A stretch of DNA of 64,000 bases, from positions 1 through 64,000 of the forward strand of contig NZ_FODS01000002.1 of the NCBI RefSeq assembly GCF_900110425.1, in the 5' to 3' direction. Position 1 is the first letter of the stretch; each line of letters begins with the position of its first letter. This stretch comes from Salinihabitans flavidus. GTDB lineage: Bacteria > Pseudomonadota > Alphaproteobacteria > Rhodobacterales > Rhodobacteraceae. The translations under genes and the position numbers were made by a program. The notes beneath the pieces are model-generated. The model saw only the letters and a program-made list of their open reading frames with translations. It had not been told where the DNA came from and searched no databases. Below are positions 43,715 to 52,589 of this stretch, one piece after another.

Positions 43715-43849
43715 AAAAAGCCCACCGTATCCGATTTCGACCATTGCGATCCGAAATCTAGCCTGTGTCGGAAATTTACTCTTTGATCTGCCGCAATCTG
43801 TCGACACATCCTGCTTTTCCTGCTTGCTGTAAAATCTCGCGCGTATGGG

Positions 43850-44725
43850 TCAGGGAGTGATCAATGTGACGCCGGGCATACGCTGGATCTCGAACACATC
43901 CTCGTCATAGGCTTCGGTCAGAGCGGCGATGAATTCCTCGCTCCAGCCGGGCAGGTCGAGTTCCTCTTCCACCTCATCGGATTTTGCAAACTTGTCGAGG
44001 AACGCGGCGATCACGCGGCGTTTCTGCACCTCATTCAGACCGAAGTGGCTGGCAAGATACTCTTCAAAGCGATGCTGCCCCTCTTCGGTCATGATTTCGG
44101 TGACAAGGTCATGGCGGCCCTCGAACGCCTCCGTCGGGTCGGCGCCGGCCATCTCACGTAGAATCTGCTCCCAGATCAACGGTGTATCCTCATTGCACCA
44201 CACGGTGATCGGCACCAGGGGCACCTCTTCGCGAATGCGCGAGATCATCTCCGACCATTGCAGCGCCATCGGCGCTGTGGTTCCGAGGAAATCGTCAAAG
44301 TCGATCTTTTTGCTCGTGCTATAAAGCGCCGGCAGGAAGGTGGCGGGGTTACGGATCGCCATGAAAAGCTCCACCTCGTCGCCGTGAAACAGGGTGCAGA
44401 GATCGCCAAGTCGCCCCGCCGCTTTTGGATAAAAGCGATCGGCGCCCAGTGCCAGCCCTGAAACACCGAAGAAATCCGCGCTCGAGAGCACCAAGCGATC
44501 GGGGTTTTCCACCTCGTTAATCTCAGCCAGAAGCGTTTCGCGGGTATCAGGGGGCAGAGGCGCCTTTCGAAGTTCATTCAGAAGATCGCGGATCTGCCTG
44601 CGATAGCTCGATGGGCGCGGCACTGAAACACCACGTTCACCCAGACGCTCACGATCACGGGCGAGACTCTGAAGAAGCCGGTTTTCATCGGTGAAATGGG
44701 CGCCAGTATGGAGGATGACCTGCAT
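43850..44725 (-). CDS. Uncharacterised protein, possibly sulfotransferase-like
   Basis: A 291-residue soluble protein that starts MQVILHTGAHFTDENRLLQS. The opening strand-loop-helix and later blocks (LVLSSADFFGV, ELFMAIRNPATFLPALYS) recall sulfotransferase-fold proteins in which the R-N-P segment binds the nucleotide, but the standard P-loop (P-x-x-G-T/S) is not present. The C-terminal third is acidic and helical. The ATG at 44725 has GGAG seven bases upstream. It is divergent from the ABC permease at 44812, 86 bp away. I cannot assign a function. Confidence 0.7.
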   Translation of the reverse strand: MQVILHTGAHFTDENRLLQSLARDRERLGERGVSVPRPSSYRRQIRDLLNELRKAPLPPDTRETLLAEINEVENPDRLVLSSADFFGVSGLALGADRFYPKAAGRLGDLCTLFHGDEVELFMAIRNPATFLPALYSTSKKIDFDDFLGTTAPMALQWSEMISRIREEVPLVPITVWCNEDTPLIWEQILREMAGADPTEAFEGRHDLVTEIMTEEGQHRFEEYLASHFGLNEVQKRRVIAAFLDKFAKSDEVEEELDLPGWSEEFIAALTEAYDEDVFEIQRMPGVTLITP

Positions 44726-44811
44726 GGTTCTCCGGGACTTTCCGTTGCATTGCCGAGGCAGTATATCTTCCTTTCTGGACAGATAAACCGCTTTCGGGCA
44801 ACAGGGAGCCG

Positions 44812-46470
44812 ATGGAAACAATCAGTAACATCAAACCGGCCCGCCCAATACGGCGTTTGGCGATCAGCCCGTGGTCGATTGGTGCCCTGGCAATTGCGGT
44901 CGTCGTTCTGGCCCCGATCATCGCGGTGTTTGCAATCGCCCTGTTTCCAACCGAAAACATCTGGCCGCACCTGCTGGCCACGACCCTGCCGCGCTATCTG
45001 TCCAATACGCTGGTGCTGATGCTGAGCGTGGGCGCGCTGGCGGCCTGTGTCGGCACCGGGGCGGGATGGCTGGTGGCGCGCTATCGTTTTCCGGGGGCTG
45101 GCTGGCTGGAATGGGTGCTGCTTCTGCCACTGGCGATCCCGGCCTATGTCGGTGCCTACGCGTTGGTGGACTTTCTCGAGTATGCCGGCCCGGTGCAGAC
45201 AGGACTGCGCCAGATGTTCGGCTGGCAGAACGCACGGGACTACTGGTTCCCCGAGATCCGCTCAATGGGGGCGGCGATTCTGGTGCTGGCGGCGGCGCTC
45301 TATCCTTATGTCTATCTGTTGACGCGCGCGGCCTTTCGCGAACAGTCGGCAGAAGGCGAAGATGTGGCCCGTTCACTTGGTGCGGGCGCGTTGGCGCGGT
45401 TTTTCCGCATTGGCCTCCCACTGGCGCGCCCGGCGATCGCGGCCGGATCGGCTATTGTGATGATGGAGACGGTCAATGATTTCGGGACAGTAGACTACTT
45501 TGCCGTGCAGACCCTGACCACCGGCATCTTCTCGGTCTGGCTGGAAAGCAACAACGCCGGTGGCGCAGCACAGATTTCTACGGTCGTGCTGGTGCTTGTC
45601 GTGGTTCTTCTGACGTTGGAGAAATCGAGCCGCCGCAGCATACGGTTCTTTTCCATGTCGAACCGCCAACGTCCACCAGAGCGGGTGTACTTAAGCGGGG
45701 GCTGGGGCTGGCTGGCGACGGGTCTTTGCCTCCTGCCGATCCTTTTGGGATTTGTCCTGCCGGTGTCGGTCATCTCATCGCACGCGCTGGAGAATGCCAA
45801 TCGCTGGAGTGATCCCGGCCTTATTCGGGCGCTCACCAATACACTTACCGTCGGTGGCATCGCGGCACTGCTCACGGTGCTGGCAGGGGTCTTTCTGGTC
45901 TATGGCGTGCGGATGTCGGGTCGGGTTCTACCGGGCATTCTGATGCCGCTTACCACCATCGGCTATGCCGCACCGGGGGCGGTATTGGCGGTTGGCATCC
46001 TCATTCCGCTTGCGGCGATCGACCACAGCCTGGCCGACACTGTGCTTTTGCTGACGGGATGGGACCCCGGGCTTATTCTGACCGGATCGGCATTTGCGCT
46101 GGTACTCGCCTACTGCGTGCGCTTTTTTGCCATCGCACAGGGGGCGGCGGATGGGGCGTTTGGTCGTGTACCACCGAGCCTTGGCATGGCCGCGCAGTCG
46201 CTGGGGCGGACCAAGGGACAGGTTCTGTCATCTGTCTATTTCCCGCTGGTGCGCGGCTCGATCGGATCCGCACTGCTTTTGGTGTTCGTTGATTGCGTGA
46301 AGGAGCTACCCGCGACAATGCTTCTTCGGCCCTTCAATTACGACACGCTGGCCACACGGGTGCATGATCAGGCAAGCCTCGAAAATCTCGGCGATGCGAG
46401 CCCCGGTGCCCTTTTGATTGTGGCTGTGGGGCTTGTGGCGGTGGGTCTCTTGGCGCGGGCCAATCGCTAG
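44812..46470 (+). CDS. Iron(III)-type ABC transporter permease (FbpB-like)
   Basis: A 552-residue permease with two homologous halves, each with about six helices and an EAA loop (GEDVARSLGAGALARFFRIGLPLARPAI and PPSLGMAAQSLGRTKGQVLSSVYFPLV). This fused layout is typical of FbpB/SfuB/AfuB ferric-iron importers. C-terminal ELPATMLLRPFNYDTLATRVH is a family hallmark. No binding protein or ATPase gene is adjacent in the window, so partners must lie elsewhere. It is divergent from the uncharacterised gene at 43850. Confidence 0.9.
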   Translation: METISNIKPARPIRRLAISPWSIGALAIAVVVLAPIIAVFAIALFPTENIWPHLLATTLPRYLSNTLVLMLSVGALAACVGTGAGWLVARYRFPGAGWLEWVLLLPLAIPAYVGAYALVDFLEYAGPVQTGLRQMFGWQNARDYWFPEIRSMGAAILVLAAALYPYVYLLTRAAFREQSAEGEDVARSLGAGALARFFRIGLPLARPAIAAGSAIVMMETVNDFGTVDYFAVQTLTTGIFSVWLESNNAGGAAQISTVVLVLVVVLLTLEKSSRRSIRFFSMSNRQRPPERVYLSGGWGWLATGLCLLPILLGFVLPVSVISSHALENANRWSDPGLIRALTNTLTVGGIAALLTVLAGVFLVYGVRMSGRVLPGILMPLTTIGYAAPGAVLAVGILIPLAAIDHSLADTVLLLTGWDPGLILTGSAFALVLAYCVRFFAIAQGAADGAFGRVPPSLGMAAQSLGRTKGQVLSSVYFPLVRGSIGSALLLVFVDCVKELPATMLLRPFNYDTLATRVHDQASLENLGDASPGALLIVAVGLVAVGLLARANR

Positions 46471-46755
46471 GATCAGGATCCAGGGATCTCGTTCTGCCCC
46501 TCGTGTTCGATACTTCCAAAATCCGAGCAGGGAGATGAGTGATCATCATTGGCCGACGGATGTGCGGATGGTGCGTCTTGGCTCGATTGTCTCGAAGCGC
46601 CAAGAGATACCTCTGCCAAGAAAAGCGCGTTCATTCTGACACTTTTCTGGCACTGATGATGTGACACTCACCATTGCCTGAGCACGTTGCCTGGAAAAGG
46701 AACCGTTGGGCAAGCCAGCGCCAGTTCTCTCGTCCTGCAGAGATCAATGGGAAAG

Positions 46756-47016
46756 CTACGCCATTCCGAGAGCTTCCTTGTACATCTCCAACACCGCCTC
46801 CTCCTCGGCGATATCATCCTTGTCGCGTTTGCGCAGCGCGATCACCTTGCGCATCACCTTGGTGTCGTAGCCGCGTCCCTTGGCCTCGGCCATCACCTCT
46901 TTCTGCTGTTCGGCGATGTCTTTCTTTTCCTGTTCAAGTCGTTCGAAACGCTCAATGAACTGACGCAGTTCATCGGCGGTCACACGATAGTTGGCATCGG
47001 TGGTTTGGTCGCTCAT
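46756..47016 (-). CDS. gapR: GapR family (DUF2312) DNA-binding protein
   Basis: An 86-residue nucleoid protein of the alphaproteobacterial GapR family, which encircles overtwisted AT-rich DNA as a tetramer and aids replication. The sequence runs VTADELRQFIERFERLEQ, then a long helix, then GRGYDTKVMRKVIALRKRDKD, the family core. I chose the ATG at 47016; upstream in-frame sequence is low-complexity and unlike the family. It is a single gene preceded by 285 bp in which I see no other gene. Confidence 0.95.
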   Translation of the reverse strand: MSDQTTDANYRVTADELRQFIERFERLEQEKKDIAEQQKEVMAEAKGRGYDTKVMRKVIALRKRDKDDIAEEEAVLEMYKEALGMA

Positions 47017-47159
47017 GGGATCCTCTGGCTCTGCTCGAGGCCGCACCCTATCCCGCGCCCTGCGCCCCCGCAAGGTGGGTTTCGTGGCACATGAGACTTG
47101 CGCCCGCAGGCGTCCTCCTCTAGGTCCGGTTCTTACTCGAGAGAGCAGGAGAACCGGAC

Positions 47160-47375
47160 ATGGAATGGATGATCTGGCTGGGCGCGGGTATCTCGATTTG
47201 CGGGTTGGCGGGGCTGATCGTGTCGATCCTGAAGGTGCAGAAGGCACGCCGCGCCAAACTATCAGACGATGAGCTTCGGGCCGCCGTGCAGAAGGTGATG
47301 CCGCTTAATATGGGGGCGCTGTTTCTGTCAGTGATCGGGCTGATGATCGTCATTCTCGGCATCTTCATCGGGTAG
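47160..47375 (+). CDS. Small two-helix membrane protein
   Basis: A 71-residue protein with two membrane helices (WMIWLGAGISICGLAGLIVSIL and MGALFLSVIGLMIVILGIFI) joined by a charged loop (KVQKARRAKLSDDELRAAVQK). I recognise it as a conserved unnamed Rhodobacteraceae protein; function unknown. GAGCAGGAGAACCGGAC precedes the ATG, a good ribosome site. It is divergent from gapR and convergent with the gene at 47417. Confidence 0.7.
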   Translation: MEWMIWLGAGISICGLAGLIVSILKVQKARRAKLSDDELRAAVQKVMPLNMGALFLSVIGLMIVILGIFIG

Positions 47376-47416
47376 GGGCCAGGCCCGCGGGCCTGCCCGC
47401 CATGGCGGATACGAAA

Positions 47417-49510
47417 CTACCCGTTGAGCGACTCGAAATCCTCACCTTTCCGAATCAACTCATCAAAGAGCGGATCGGGTTCCCATAGCCATGTATCCTT
47501 CTCGGCGAAACGCCGCAGATCGCTTCGAATCTGAAGCAGACCGACAAGATCGGCAGCCTTCATCGGCCCTCCGCGCCAGCGCGGAAATCCATAGCCGTGC
47601 AGCATCACCGTGTCGATGTCGGAAGGCCGCGAAGCCACCCCTTCTCGCAGGATTTTCGCGCCCTCGTTGACCATCGCGCAAAGGCAGCGGCGCTGAATTT
47701 CCGCCACGGTGAAGCTGCGCGGCGCAACACCTTTCTCTCTACGCTCACTCTCCAGCAGGGCCAGTACCTCCGGATCTGGCGTACCCTTGCGAGACCCTTC
47801 CTTATAACGATAGTAGCCGCGCCCGGTTTTCTGCCCGAAGTGCCCCGCCTCACAAAGCCGGTCACCCAACTCAAGATAGCGCTGCGACGGATCGCGCGAG
47901 GGTGCCAACCGCTTGCGACGTGCCCAGCCAATATCGAGCCCCGCCAGATCCATCACCTGATACGGCCCCAGCGCCATGCCGAACGCGCGCATCGCGTCAT
48001 CGAGCTCATAAGGCGTGGCGCCGTCCATCAGCATCAGTTCCGCCGCATTGCGATAGGCCGACAACACCCGGTTGCCGATAAAGCCGTCGGAAACAGCAGA
48101 CCGCACCGGAATCTTCCCCAATCGCTTGGCCAACGCCACGCCGGTCGCCACTGTGTCAGGGCTGGTCTTGTCCGCCACAACAACTTCCAGCAAACGCATG
48201 ATATTGGCCGGGGAAAAGAAATGCAGGCCGAGCACATCCTCGGGCGCATCCGTGGCCGTCGCGATCTCGTTCACATCCAGGTAGGAGGTGTTGGTCGCCA
48301 TGACAGCACCCTCCTTCACCACGGCGTCAAGCTGTGAAAAGATCTGCTTCTTGACGTCCATATCCTCGATCACGGCCTCGATCACAACATCACATTCCGC
48401 CAGCGACACCATGTCCGCCGCACCGTTCAGACGTCCCAGACGCGCGGCATGGGTGTCCGCGTCAACCCGGCCGCGTTCCAATGCGCGATCCTCGATCGCC
48501 GTGATCCGCTCCAGCCCGGCCTTGAGCGCGGAGTTGTCACGCTCCACCAGCGAAACCCGTAGCCCGGCATCAAGACAGGCTGCGACGATTCCCGCGCCCA
48601 TCGTGCCCCCTCCGATGACACCCACGTGCTCGATCTCCCGCGGGCGACCGTCGGCCAGTTCAGGAAATTTCGCGGCACGGCGCTCGGCAAAAAAGGCATG
48701 GCGCAGCGCGGCGGACTGGTCAGAGGTCACACAGGTCTCAAATGCCGCGCGCTCGAAATCCAGACCCGTCTCGAATGGCAGAAGCGCCGCGGCCTCGACA
48801 CAGCGGACGATCTCGGCCGGCGCGATTTCTGGACGACCGGCAATCGCCTTGCGCCGGGCAGCGATCGCGTCCTGATACGCCGCGCCGTCGGAAAACCCTT
48901 CGGTCATCTCGCGTGTGGGCCGGGTCGGCGCGCCGCTTTCGATCAGATCGCGGGCAAAGGCAATCGCCTCTGTTCTTAGATCGCCGTCGATCAACTTGTC
49001 AAAGAACGGCTGCGCCGCCTTGGCCGTGACCGGCATGGGCTTGCCGCTCAGCATCAGATCTAGCGCGACTTCCGCCCCCACGATACGCGGCGTGCGCTGT
49101 GTTCCCCCTGCCCCCGGCAGAATACCGAGCGTCACTTCCGGCAGCCCGATGCGCGCGCTTGTCGCTGCCAGTCGGTAATGCGCTGCCAAAGCTACTTCAA
49201 AACCGCCGCCCAAGGCCGTGCCGTGAAGTGCTGCCACGACAGGCTTGGGACACAGCTCAATCCGGTTGCACACCTCTGGAAGCCATGGATCGGCGGGTGG
49301 TTTTCCGAACTCGGAAATATCCGCGCCGGCCGGAAAGGTCCGCCCGTCGCCGATAATCACCAGCGCGCCGATCTCCTCGTCCCCTTCCGCCCGGGCGAGT
49401 CCTTCGACGATCCCACGCCGCACCGCTGTGGACAGCGCATTCACCGGCGGGTTCTGCACCGTCAGAACCGCCACTCCGTCCACCACCTCGTAGGCCACCA
49501 CGTCTGCCAT
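47417..49510 (-). CDS. Enoyl-CoA hydratase / 3-hydroxyacyl-CoA dehydrogenase fusion
   Basis: A 697-residue FadB/FadJ-like fusion. The N-terminal crotonase part has the oxyanion-hole and catalytic region (ALHGTALGGGFEVALAAHYRLA and LPEVTLGILPGAGG, with both catalytic glutamates). The Rossmann part begins at about residue 295 (VGVIGGGTMGAGI), with the dehydrogenase His in GLHFFSPA. It performs the second and third steps of fatty-acid beta-oxidation. No thiolase gene (fadA) lies next to it. Ends at a convergent small membrane-protein gene. Confidence 0.95.
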   Translation of the reverse strand: MADVVAYEVVDGVAVLTVQNPPVNALSTAVRRGIVEGLARAEGDEEIGALVIIGDGRTFPAGADISEFGKPPADPWLPEVCNRIELCPKPVVAALHGTALGGGFEVALAAHYRLAATSARIGLPEVTLGILPGAGGTQRTPRIVGAEVALDLMLSGKPMPVTAKAAQPFFDKLIDGDLRTEAIAFARDLIESGAPTRPTREMTEGFSDGAAYQDAIAARRKAIAGRPEIAPAEIVRCVEAAALLPFETGLDFERAAFETCVTSDQSAALRHAFFAERRAAKFPELADGRPREIEHVGVIGGGTMGAGIVAACLDAGLRVSLVERDNSALKAGLERITAIEDRALERGRVDADTHAARLGRLNGAADMVSLAECDVVIEAVIEDMDVKKQIFSQLDAVVKEGAVMATNTSYLDVNEIATATDAPEDVLGLHFFSPANIMRLLEVVVADKTSPDTVATGVALAKRLGKIPVRSAVSDGFIGNRVLSAYRNAAELMLMDGATPYELDDAMRAFGMALGPYQVMDLAGLDIGWARRKRLAPSRDPSQRYLELGDRLCEAGHFGQKTGRGYYRYKEGSRKGTPDPEVLALLESERREKGVAPRSFTVAEIQRRCLCAMVNEGAKILREGVASRPSDIDTVMLHGYGFPRWRGGPMKAADLVGLLQIRSDLRRFAEKDTWLWEPDPLFDELIRKGEDFESLNG

Positions 49511-49641
49511 CAGTCCCGCCTCCTTGCATTGCCGGCCGCCCTTGGGCGGGCCCCTTGCGGATTGTCTTGTATTAACAGGACAAAGCGCACCGGACGCAAG
49601 CCCGGCGCGGGCAGAACAGGTCGGGAATTTGGCGCTTGCGC

Positions 49642-49863
49642 TCAGATTGGAACGTTGTCGAAACCGTCCTCGACGGCTTCTTCCAGCAGATCGAGATCAA
49701 GCTCGTGCAAACGCGCGGGCACTTTGCCCCCACGCAGTTTAATGGCCTCAAGGGTGCGATGAAGCTGCTGATGCAACTCCCATTTCTGCGACCCTGTCGC
49801 TTCGGCAAGTTGGCCTTCAATCGCGGTCGCATCTTCAACGAGTTGTTGCACGGTCAGGGACAT
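49642..49863 (-). CDS. Small conserved hypothetical protein
   Basis: A 73-residue acidic helical protein (MSLTVQQLVEDATAIEGQLA...WELHQQLHRTLEAIKLRGGKVPARLHELD). No membrane segment, no metal motif. I know no function; similar proteins occur in related genomes. It lies 27 bp downstream of the DksA-like gene and is likely co-transcribed with it. A ribosome site, GGAGGAAATTCG, precedes the ATG. Confidence 0.65.
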   Translation of the reverse strand: MSLTVQQLVEDATAIEGQLAEATGSQKWELHQQLHRTLEAIKLRGGKVPARLHELDLDLLEEAVEDGFDNVPI

Positions 49864-49890
49864 CGAATTTCCTCCTCCAGTCGCAGGTGC

Positions 49891-50217
49891 CTATCCCGAG
49901 AGCTCGGCAGCACATGTCTTGCATATTGGCGTGGCAGGCAGCACATCCAAACGAGCCTGCGAAATTTCGCTGCCGCATCGCGTACAGATGCCATATTTTC
50001 CATCACGAATGCGCTGAAGTGCCGCGCGAATGCGCGCGATCTCGGCCTGCCCGCTCTGTCCAAGCTGTTCGAGCACTTCTTCATCCTCGCGTTCAACGGC
50101 CTGCTCTTCCCAATCCTTCGAATGGGGCTCATCAAGTTCTGCCTCGATCCTGTGCAGCCTTGTGTCGAGTTCCGACAAACGCTTGAGCAATACCTCCCTG
50201 CGCGCATCCAGATTCAT
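49891..50217 (-). CDS. TraR/DksA-family zinc-finger protein
   Basis: A 108-residue protein with a long N-terminal coiled coil (about 5-65) and a C-terminal C4 zinc finger formed by C78, C81, C99 and C102. DksA-type proteins enter the RNA polymerase secondary channel and modulate transcription; the coiled-coil tip Asp pair of E. coli DksA cannot be placed with certainty here. I chose the ATG at 50217 with AGGAGG before it. It is divergent from the persulfide operon, sharing a 139-bp promoter region. Confidence 0.88.
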   Translation of the reverse strand: MNLDARREVLLKRLSELDTRLHRIEAELDEPHSKDWEEQAVEREDEEVLEQLGQSGQAEIARIRAALQRIRDGKYGICTRCGSEISQARLDVLPATPICKTCAAELSG

Positions 50218-50308
50218 GTCTGTTCCTCCTGTGACATCGTTCAGTGACATTGGCATGACGGTGCAGATCGGGACAATGATTCAGGTCAATTCCGACTTCC
50301 CCCTTGCG

Positions 50309-50332
50309 ACATATGCGTAAAACAATATATGT
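50309..50332 (+). promoter_or_regulatory. Candidate operator of the persulfide operon
   Basis: ACATAT (50309-50314) and ATATGT (50327-50332) form a perfect dyad with a 12-base spacer, 24 bp upstream of the hydrolase ATG. This is the right place for a sulfide-responsive ArsR-type repressor (BigR/SqrR group), though no such gene is in the window. Confidence 0.45.
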
Positions 50333-50356
50333 TGGCCAGCAAATGGAGGATTCCCT

Positions 50357-51220
50357 ATGAAACCGGAGATCAAAGCCTTTTTCGACGACGCAACCAACAC
50401 CATCTCATACGTGGTCAAGGATCCCGAGGGCAGCGCCTGTGCGATTATCGACAGTGTTCTCGACTTTGACTATTCCTCGGGTCGCACCGACACACGGTCG
50501 GCAGATGCCATCGTGGCCTATGTACAAGGGAACGATCTGACGGTGGAATGGCTGCTGGAAACCCATGTCCACGCAGATCACCTTTCGGCGGCACCCTACC
50601 TTCAGGAACGCATTGGCGGCAAGATCGGCATCGGTGATCGGATCAAGATCGTGCAGGATACCTTTGGCAAGGTTTTCAACGAAGGCACGGAATTTCAGCG
50701 CGATGGCAGCCAGTTCGACAAGCTCTTTGTCGAGGGCGACAGCTTTCATATCGGGCAGTTGCGCGGAGATGTGCTGCACACGCCCGGCCATACCCCGGCC
50801 TGCCTGACCTATGTGATCGGCGATGCAGCCTTTGTCGGTGACACGCTCTTCATGCCCGATTTCGGCACCGCACGCTGTGATTTCCCCGGCGGCTCTTCGG
50901 AGACCATGTATGATTCCGTGCAGAAGATCTTGTCGCTTCCGGATGAAACCCGGATCTTCGTCGGTCATGACTACAAGGCGCCGGGCCGGGATGATTATGC
51001 GTGGGAGACCACGGTGGGCGAACAGAAGGCCCGGAACGTTCATGTCGGCGCGGGCAAGTCCAAGGACGAGTTCGTGAAGATGCGCAATGAGCGTGACGCG
51101 ACACTTGACATGCCCAAGCTCATCATCCCCTCGCTTCAGGTGAACATGCGCGCCGGTCAGATGCCGCCCGCGGACGACAAGGGCGATGTGTTCCTCAAGG
51201 TTCCCGTCAACAAGCTCTGA
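50357..51220 (+). CDS. Persulfide dioxygenase-like MBL-fold hydrolase (Blh)
   Basis: A 287-residue metallo-beta-lactamase-fold enzyme. The metal site reads H70-V-H72-A-D74-H75 (HVHADH), then H145 (HTPGHTPAC), D162 (FVGDTLF) and H204 (FVGHDYK). The sequence belongs to the ETHE1/Blh group, which oxidises glutathione persulfide to sulfite and glutathione. The following YeeE/YedE pair and DUF442 protein form the standard sulfur operon with it. The ATG has GGAGG thirteen bases upstream (AATGGAGGATTCCCT). Confidence 0.92.
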   Translation: MKPEIKAFFDDATNTISYVVKDPEGSACAIIDSVLDFDYSSGRTDTRSADAIVAYVQGNDLTVEWLLETHVHADHLSAAPYLQERIGGKIGIGDRIKIVQDTFGKVFNEGTEFQRDGSQFDKLFVEGDSFHIGQLRGDVLHTPGHTPACLTYVIGDAAFVGDTLFMPDFGTARCDFPGGSSETMYDSVQKILSLPDETRIFVGHDYKAPGRDDYAWETTVGEQKARNVHVGAGKSKDEFVKMRNERDATLDMPKLIIPSLQVNMRAGQMPPADDKGDVFLKVPVNKL

Positions 51221-51284
51221 ATAACAACGATCCGGGCACGGGAACAGGTGTGCGCGGACGCCAAGGACGAAAAGGAAACGCATC

Positions 51285-51713
51285 ATGGAATTGGACTGGA
51301 TCTGGGGCCTGGTCGGCGGACTGCTGATCGGCACCGGGGGGGCGGTATACCTGCTGGCCAACGGCCGGATCATGGGCGCCAGCGGCATTGTTGGCGGTCT
51401 CGTGGACGGCACGGCGCGCGGCGCGGCGGCTTATGAACGGCTCGCCTTTCTGGCGGGGGTATTTCTGCTTCCCATTGTGCTGAAGCCCATTTACCGGCCG
51501 TTTGAAACCCATGCCTCCACCAATATCGCTGTGCTGGTCGCGGCGGGTCTTCTGGTGGGCATTGGGACACGCATCGCAAATGGCTGCACCTCCGGGCACG
51601 GCGTCTGCGGCATGTCGCGGCTGTCGCTTCGGGGCATTGTGGCCACGGTGTTCTATATCCTGGCCGGTGGCCTGACCGTCGTTCTGTTCCGTCACATGCT
51701 GGGGGTGATCTGA
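51285..51713 (+). CDS. YeeE/YedE transporter, first half (PmpA-like)
   Basis: A 142-residue inner-membrane protein. The characteristic block NGCTSGHGVCGMSRLS is present at about 105-120; in YeeE-type transporters this cysteine-bearing loop lines the thiosulfate/sulfur path. It pairs with the next gene (one-base overlap, TGATG) to make the two-part form found in BigR-type operons. It probably moves a reduced sulfur compound, likely thiosulfate or sulfite, across the membrane. A GAAAAGGAAA leader precedes the ATG. Confidence 0.9.
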   Translation: MELDWIWGLVGGLLIGTGGAVYLLANGRIMGASGIVGGLVDGTARGAAAYERLAFLAGVFLLPIVLKPIYRPFETHASTNIAVLVAAGLLVGIGTRIANGCTSGHGVCGMSRLSLRGIVATVFYILAGGLTVVLFRHMLGVI

Positions 51714-52147
51714 TGCAACGGTTGATTTTTGCCTTTATCGCCGGGGGGTTCTTCGGCGCGGGCCTGTTCGTTTCGGGGATGACCGACACCGCCAAGGTTC
51801 AGGGCTGGCTCGATGTCTTTGGCAACTGGGATCCGACGCTGGCCTTCGTGATGGGCGGCGCGATGATCCCGATGGCCATCGCGTGGCTGTTCACAAAGGG
51901 GCGCAGGCCGGTTGTGGGCGGTGACTTCCCGCCCCCGCCCGAACCGCGCCTTGGCCGTAACCTGATCGTCGGTTCCGCACTGTTTGGCGCCGGCTGGGGG
52001 CTTGCCGGGCTGTGTCCGGGGCCGTCTGTCGCCTCGCTGTCCTATGGCGGCTGGCCGCATTGGGTATTCTTCGGGGCCATGCTTGTGGGGATGTTCGCCG
52101 CCCCGCATGTGCGCGCGCAACTGGACAGGGCTGTCCCTGCCGAGTAA
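51713..52147 (+). CDS. YeeE/YedE transporter, second half (PmpB-like)
   Basis: A 144-residue membrane protein complementary to the previous one. It carries the second-half motif GWGLAGLCPGPSVASLS and opens with LIFAFIAGGFFGAGLFVSGMTD, both family signatures. Translation is coupled to the first half by TGATG. Expected topology is four helices. Together the two proteins would do the job of one full-length YeeE. Confidence 0.9.
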   Translation: MQRLIFAFIAGGFFGAGLFVSGMTDTAKVQGWLDVFGNWDPTLAFVMGGAMIPMAIAWLFTKGRRPVVGGDFPPPPEPRLGRNLIVGSALFGAGWGLAGLCPGPSVASLSYGGWPHWVFFGAMLVGMFAAPHVRAQLDRAVPAE

Positions 52148-52157
52148 GGAGCCAGAC

Positions 52158-52589
52158 ATGGATATTCGTCAGATCACGCCCCGCTTTTCGGTCTCGCCGC
52201 AGATCACGGTCGAGGATGTGCCCGCCATCAAGGCGGCGGGCTTCACCACGATCATCTGCAACCGGCCGGATGCGGAAAACCCGCCTCCCCTTCAGGCCGA
52301 GGCGATCGCGCAGGCGGCCAGGGCGGCCGGCCTCGATTTCAAGGTGCTTCCGCTGACCCACGAGACGATGACGCCGGACAACGTCGCCCGCCAGCGTGCG
52401 GCGATCGACGACTCCTCCGGGCCGGCGCTGGCCTATTGCGCCAGCGGCACACGCAGCACAGTGGCCTGGATTTTGGGCAACGCCGGGGATGTGGATGCCG
52501 ATGAGCTTTTGTCCGCGGCGGCGCGAGCTGGGTATCAGCTTGGGCAATTACGACCTAAAATTAGTGAGATAGCCGCCAATCGCGGCTGA
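52158..52589 (+). CDS. TIGR01244 / DUF442 sulfur transferase
   Basis: A 143-residue protein of the DUF442 phosphatase-like fold. The active-site loop C94-ASGT-R99 (YCASGTRS) fits the C-x5-R pattern shared with Cys-based phosphatases and rhodaneses; in sulfur operons the family is thought to move persulfide sulfur. It is the last gene of the operon, 10 bp after the YeeE/YedE second half, with TAAGGAG as ribosome site. Its stop directly abuts the stop of the convergent gene at 52590. Confidence 0.88.
   Translation: MDIRQITPRFSVSPQITVEDVPAIKAAGFTTIICNRPDAENPPPLQAEAIAQAARAAGLDFKVLPLTHETMTPDNVARQRAAIDDSSGPALAYCASGTRSTVAWILGNAGDVDADELLSAAARAGYQLGQLRPKISEIAANRG

Noticed and set aside
46473-46667. 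Small frames on both strands between the iron-type permease and gapR
   Set aside because: No ribosome site that decides a start and no recognisable pattern; the gap is under 300 bp.
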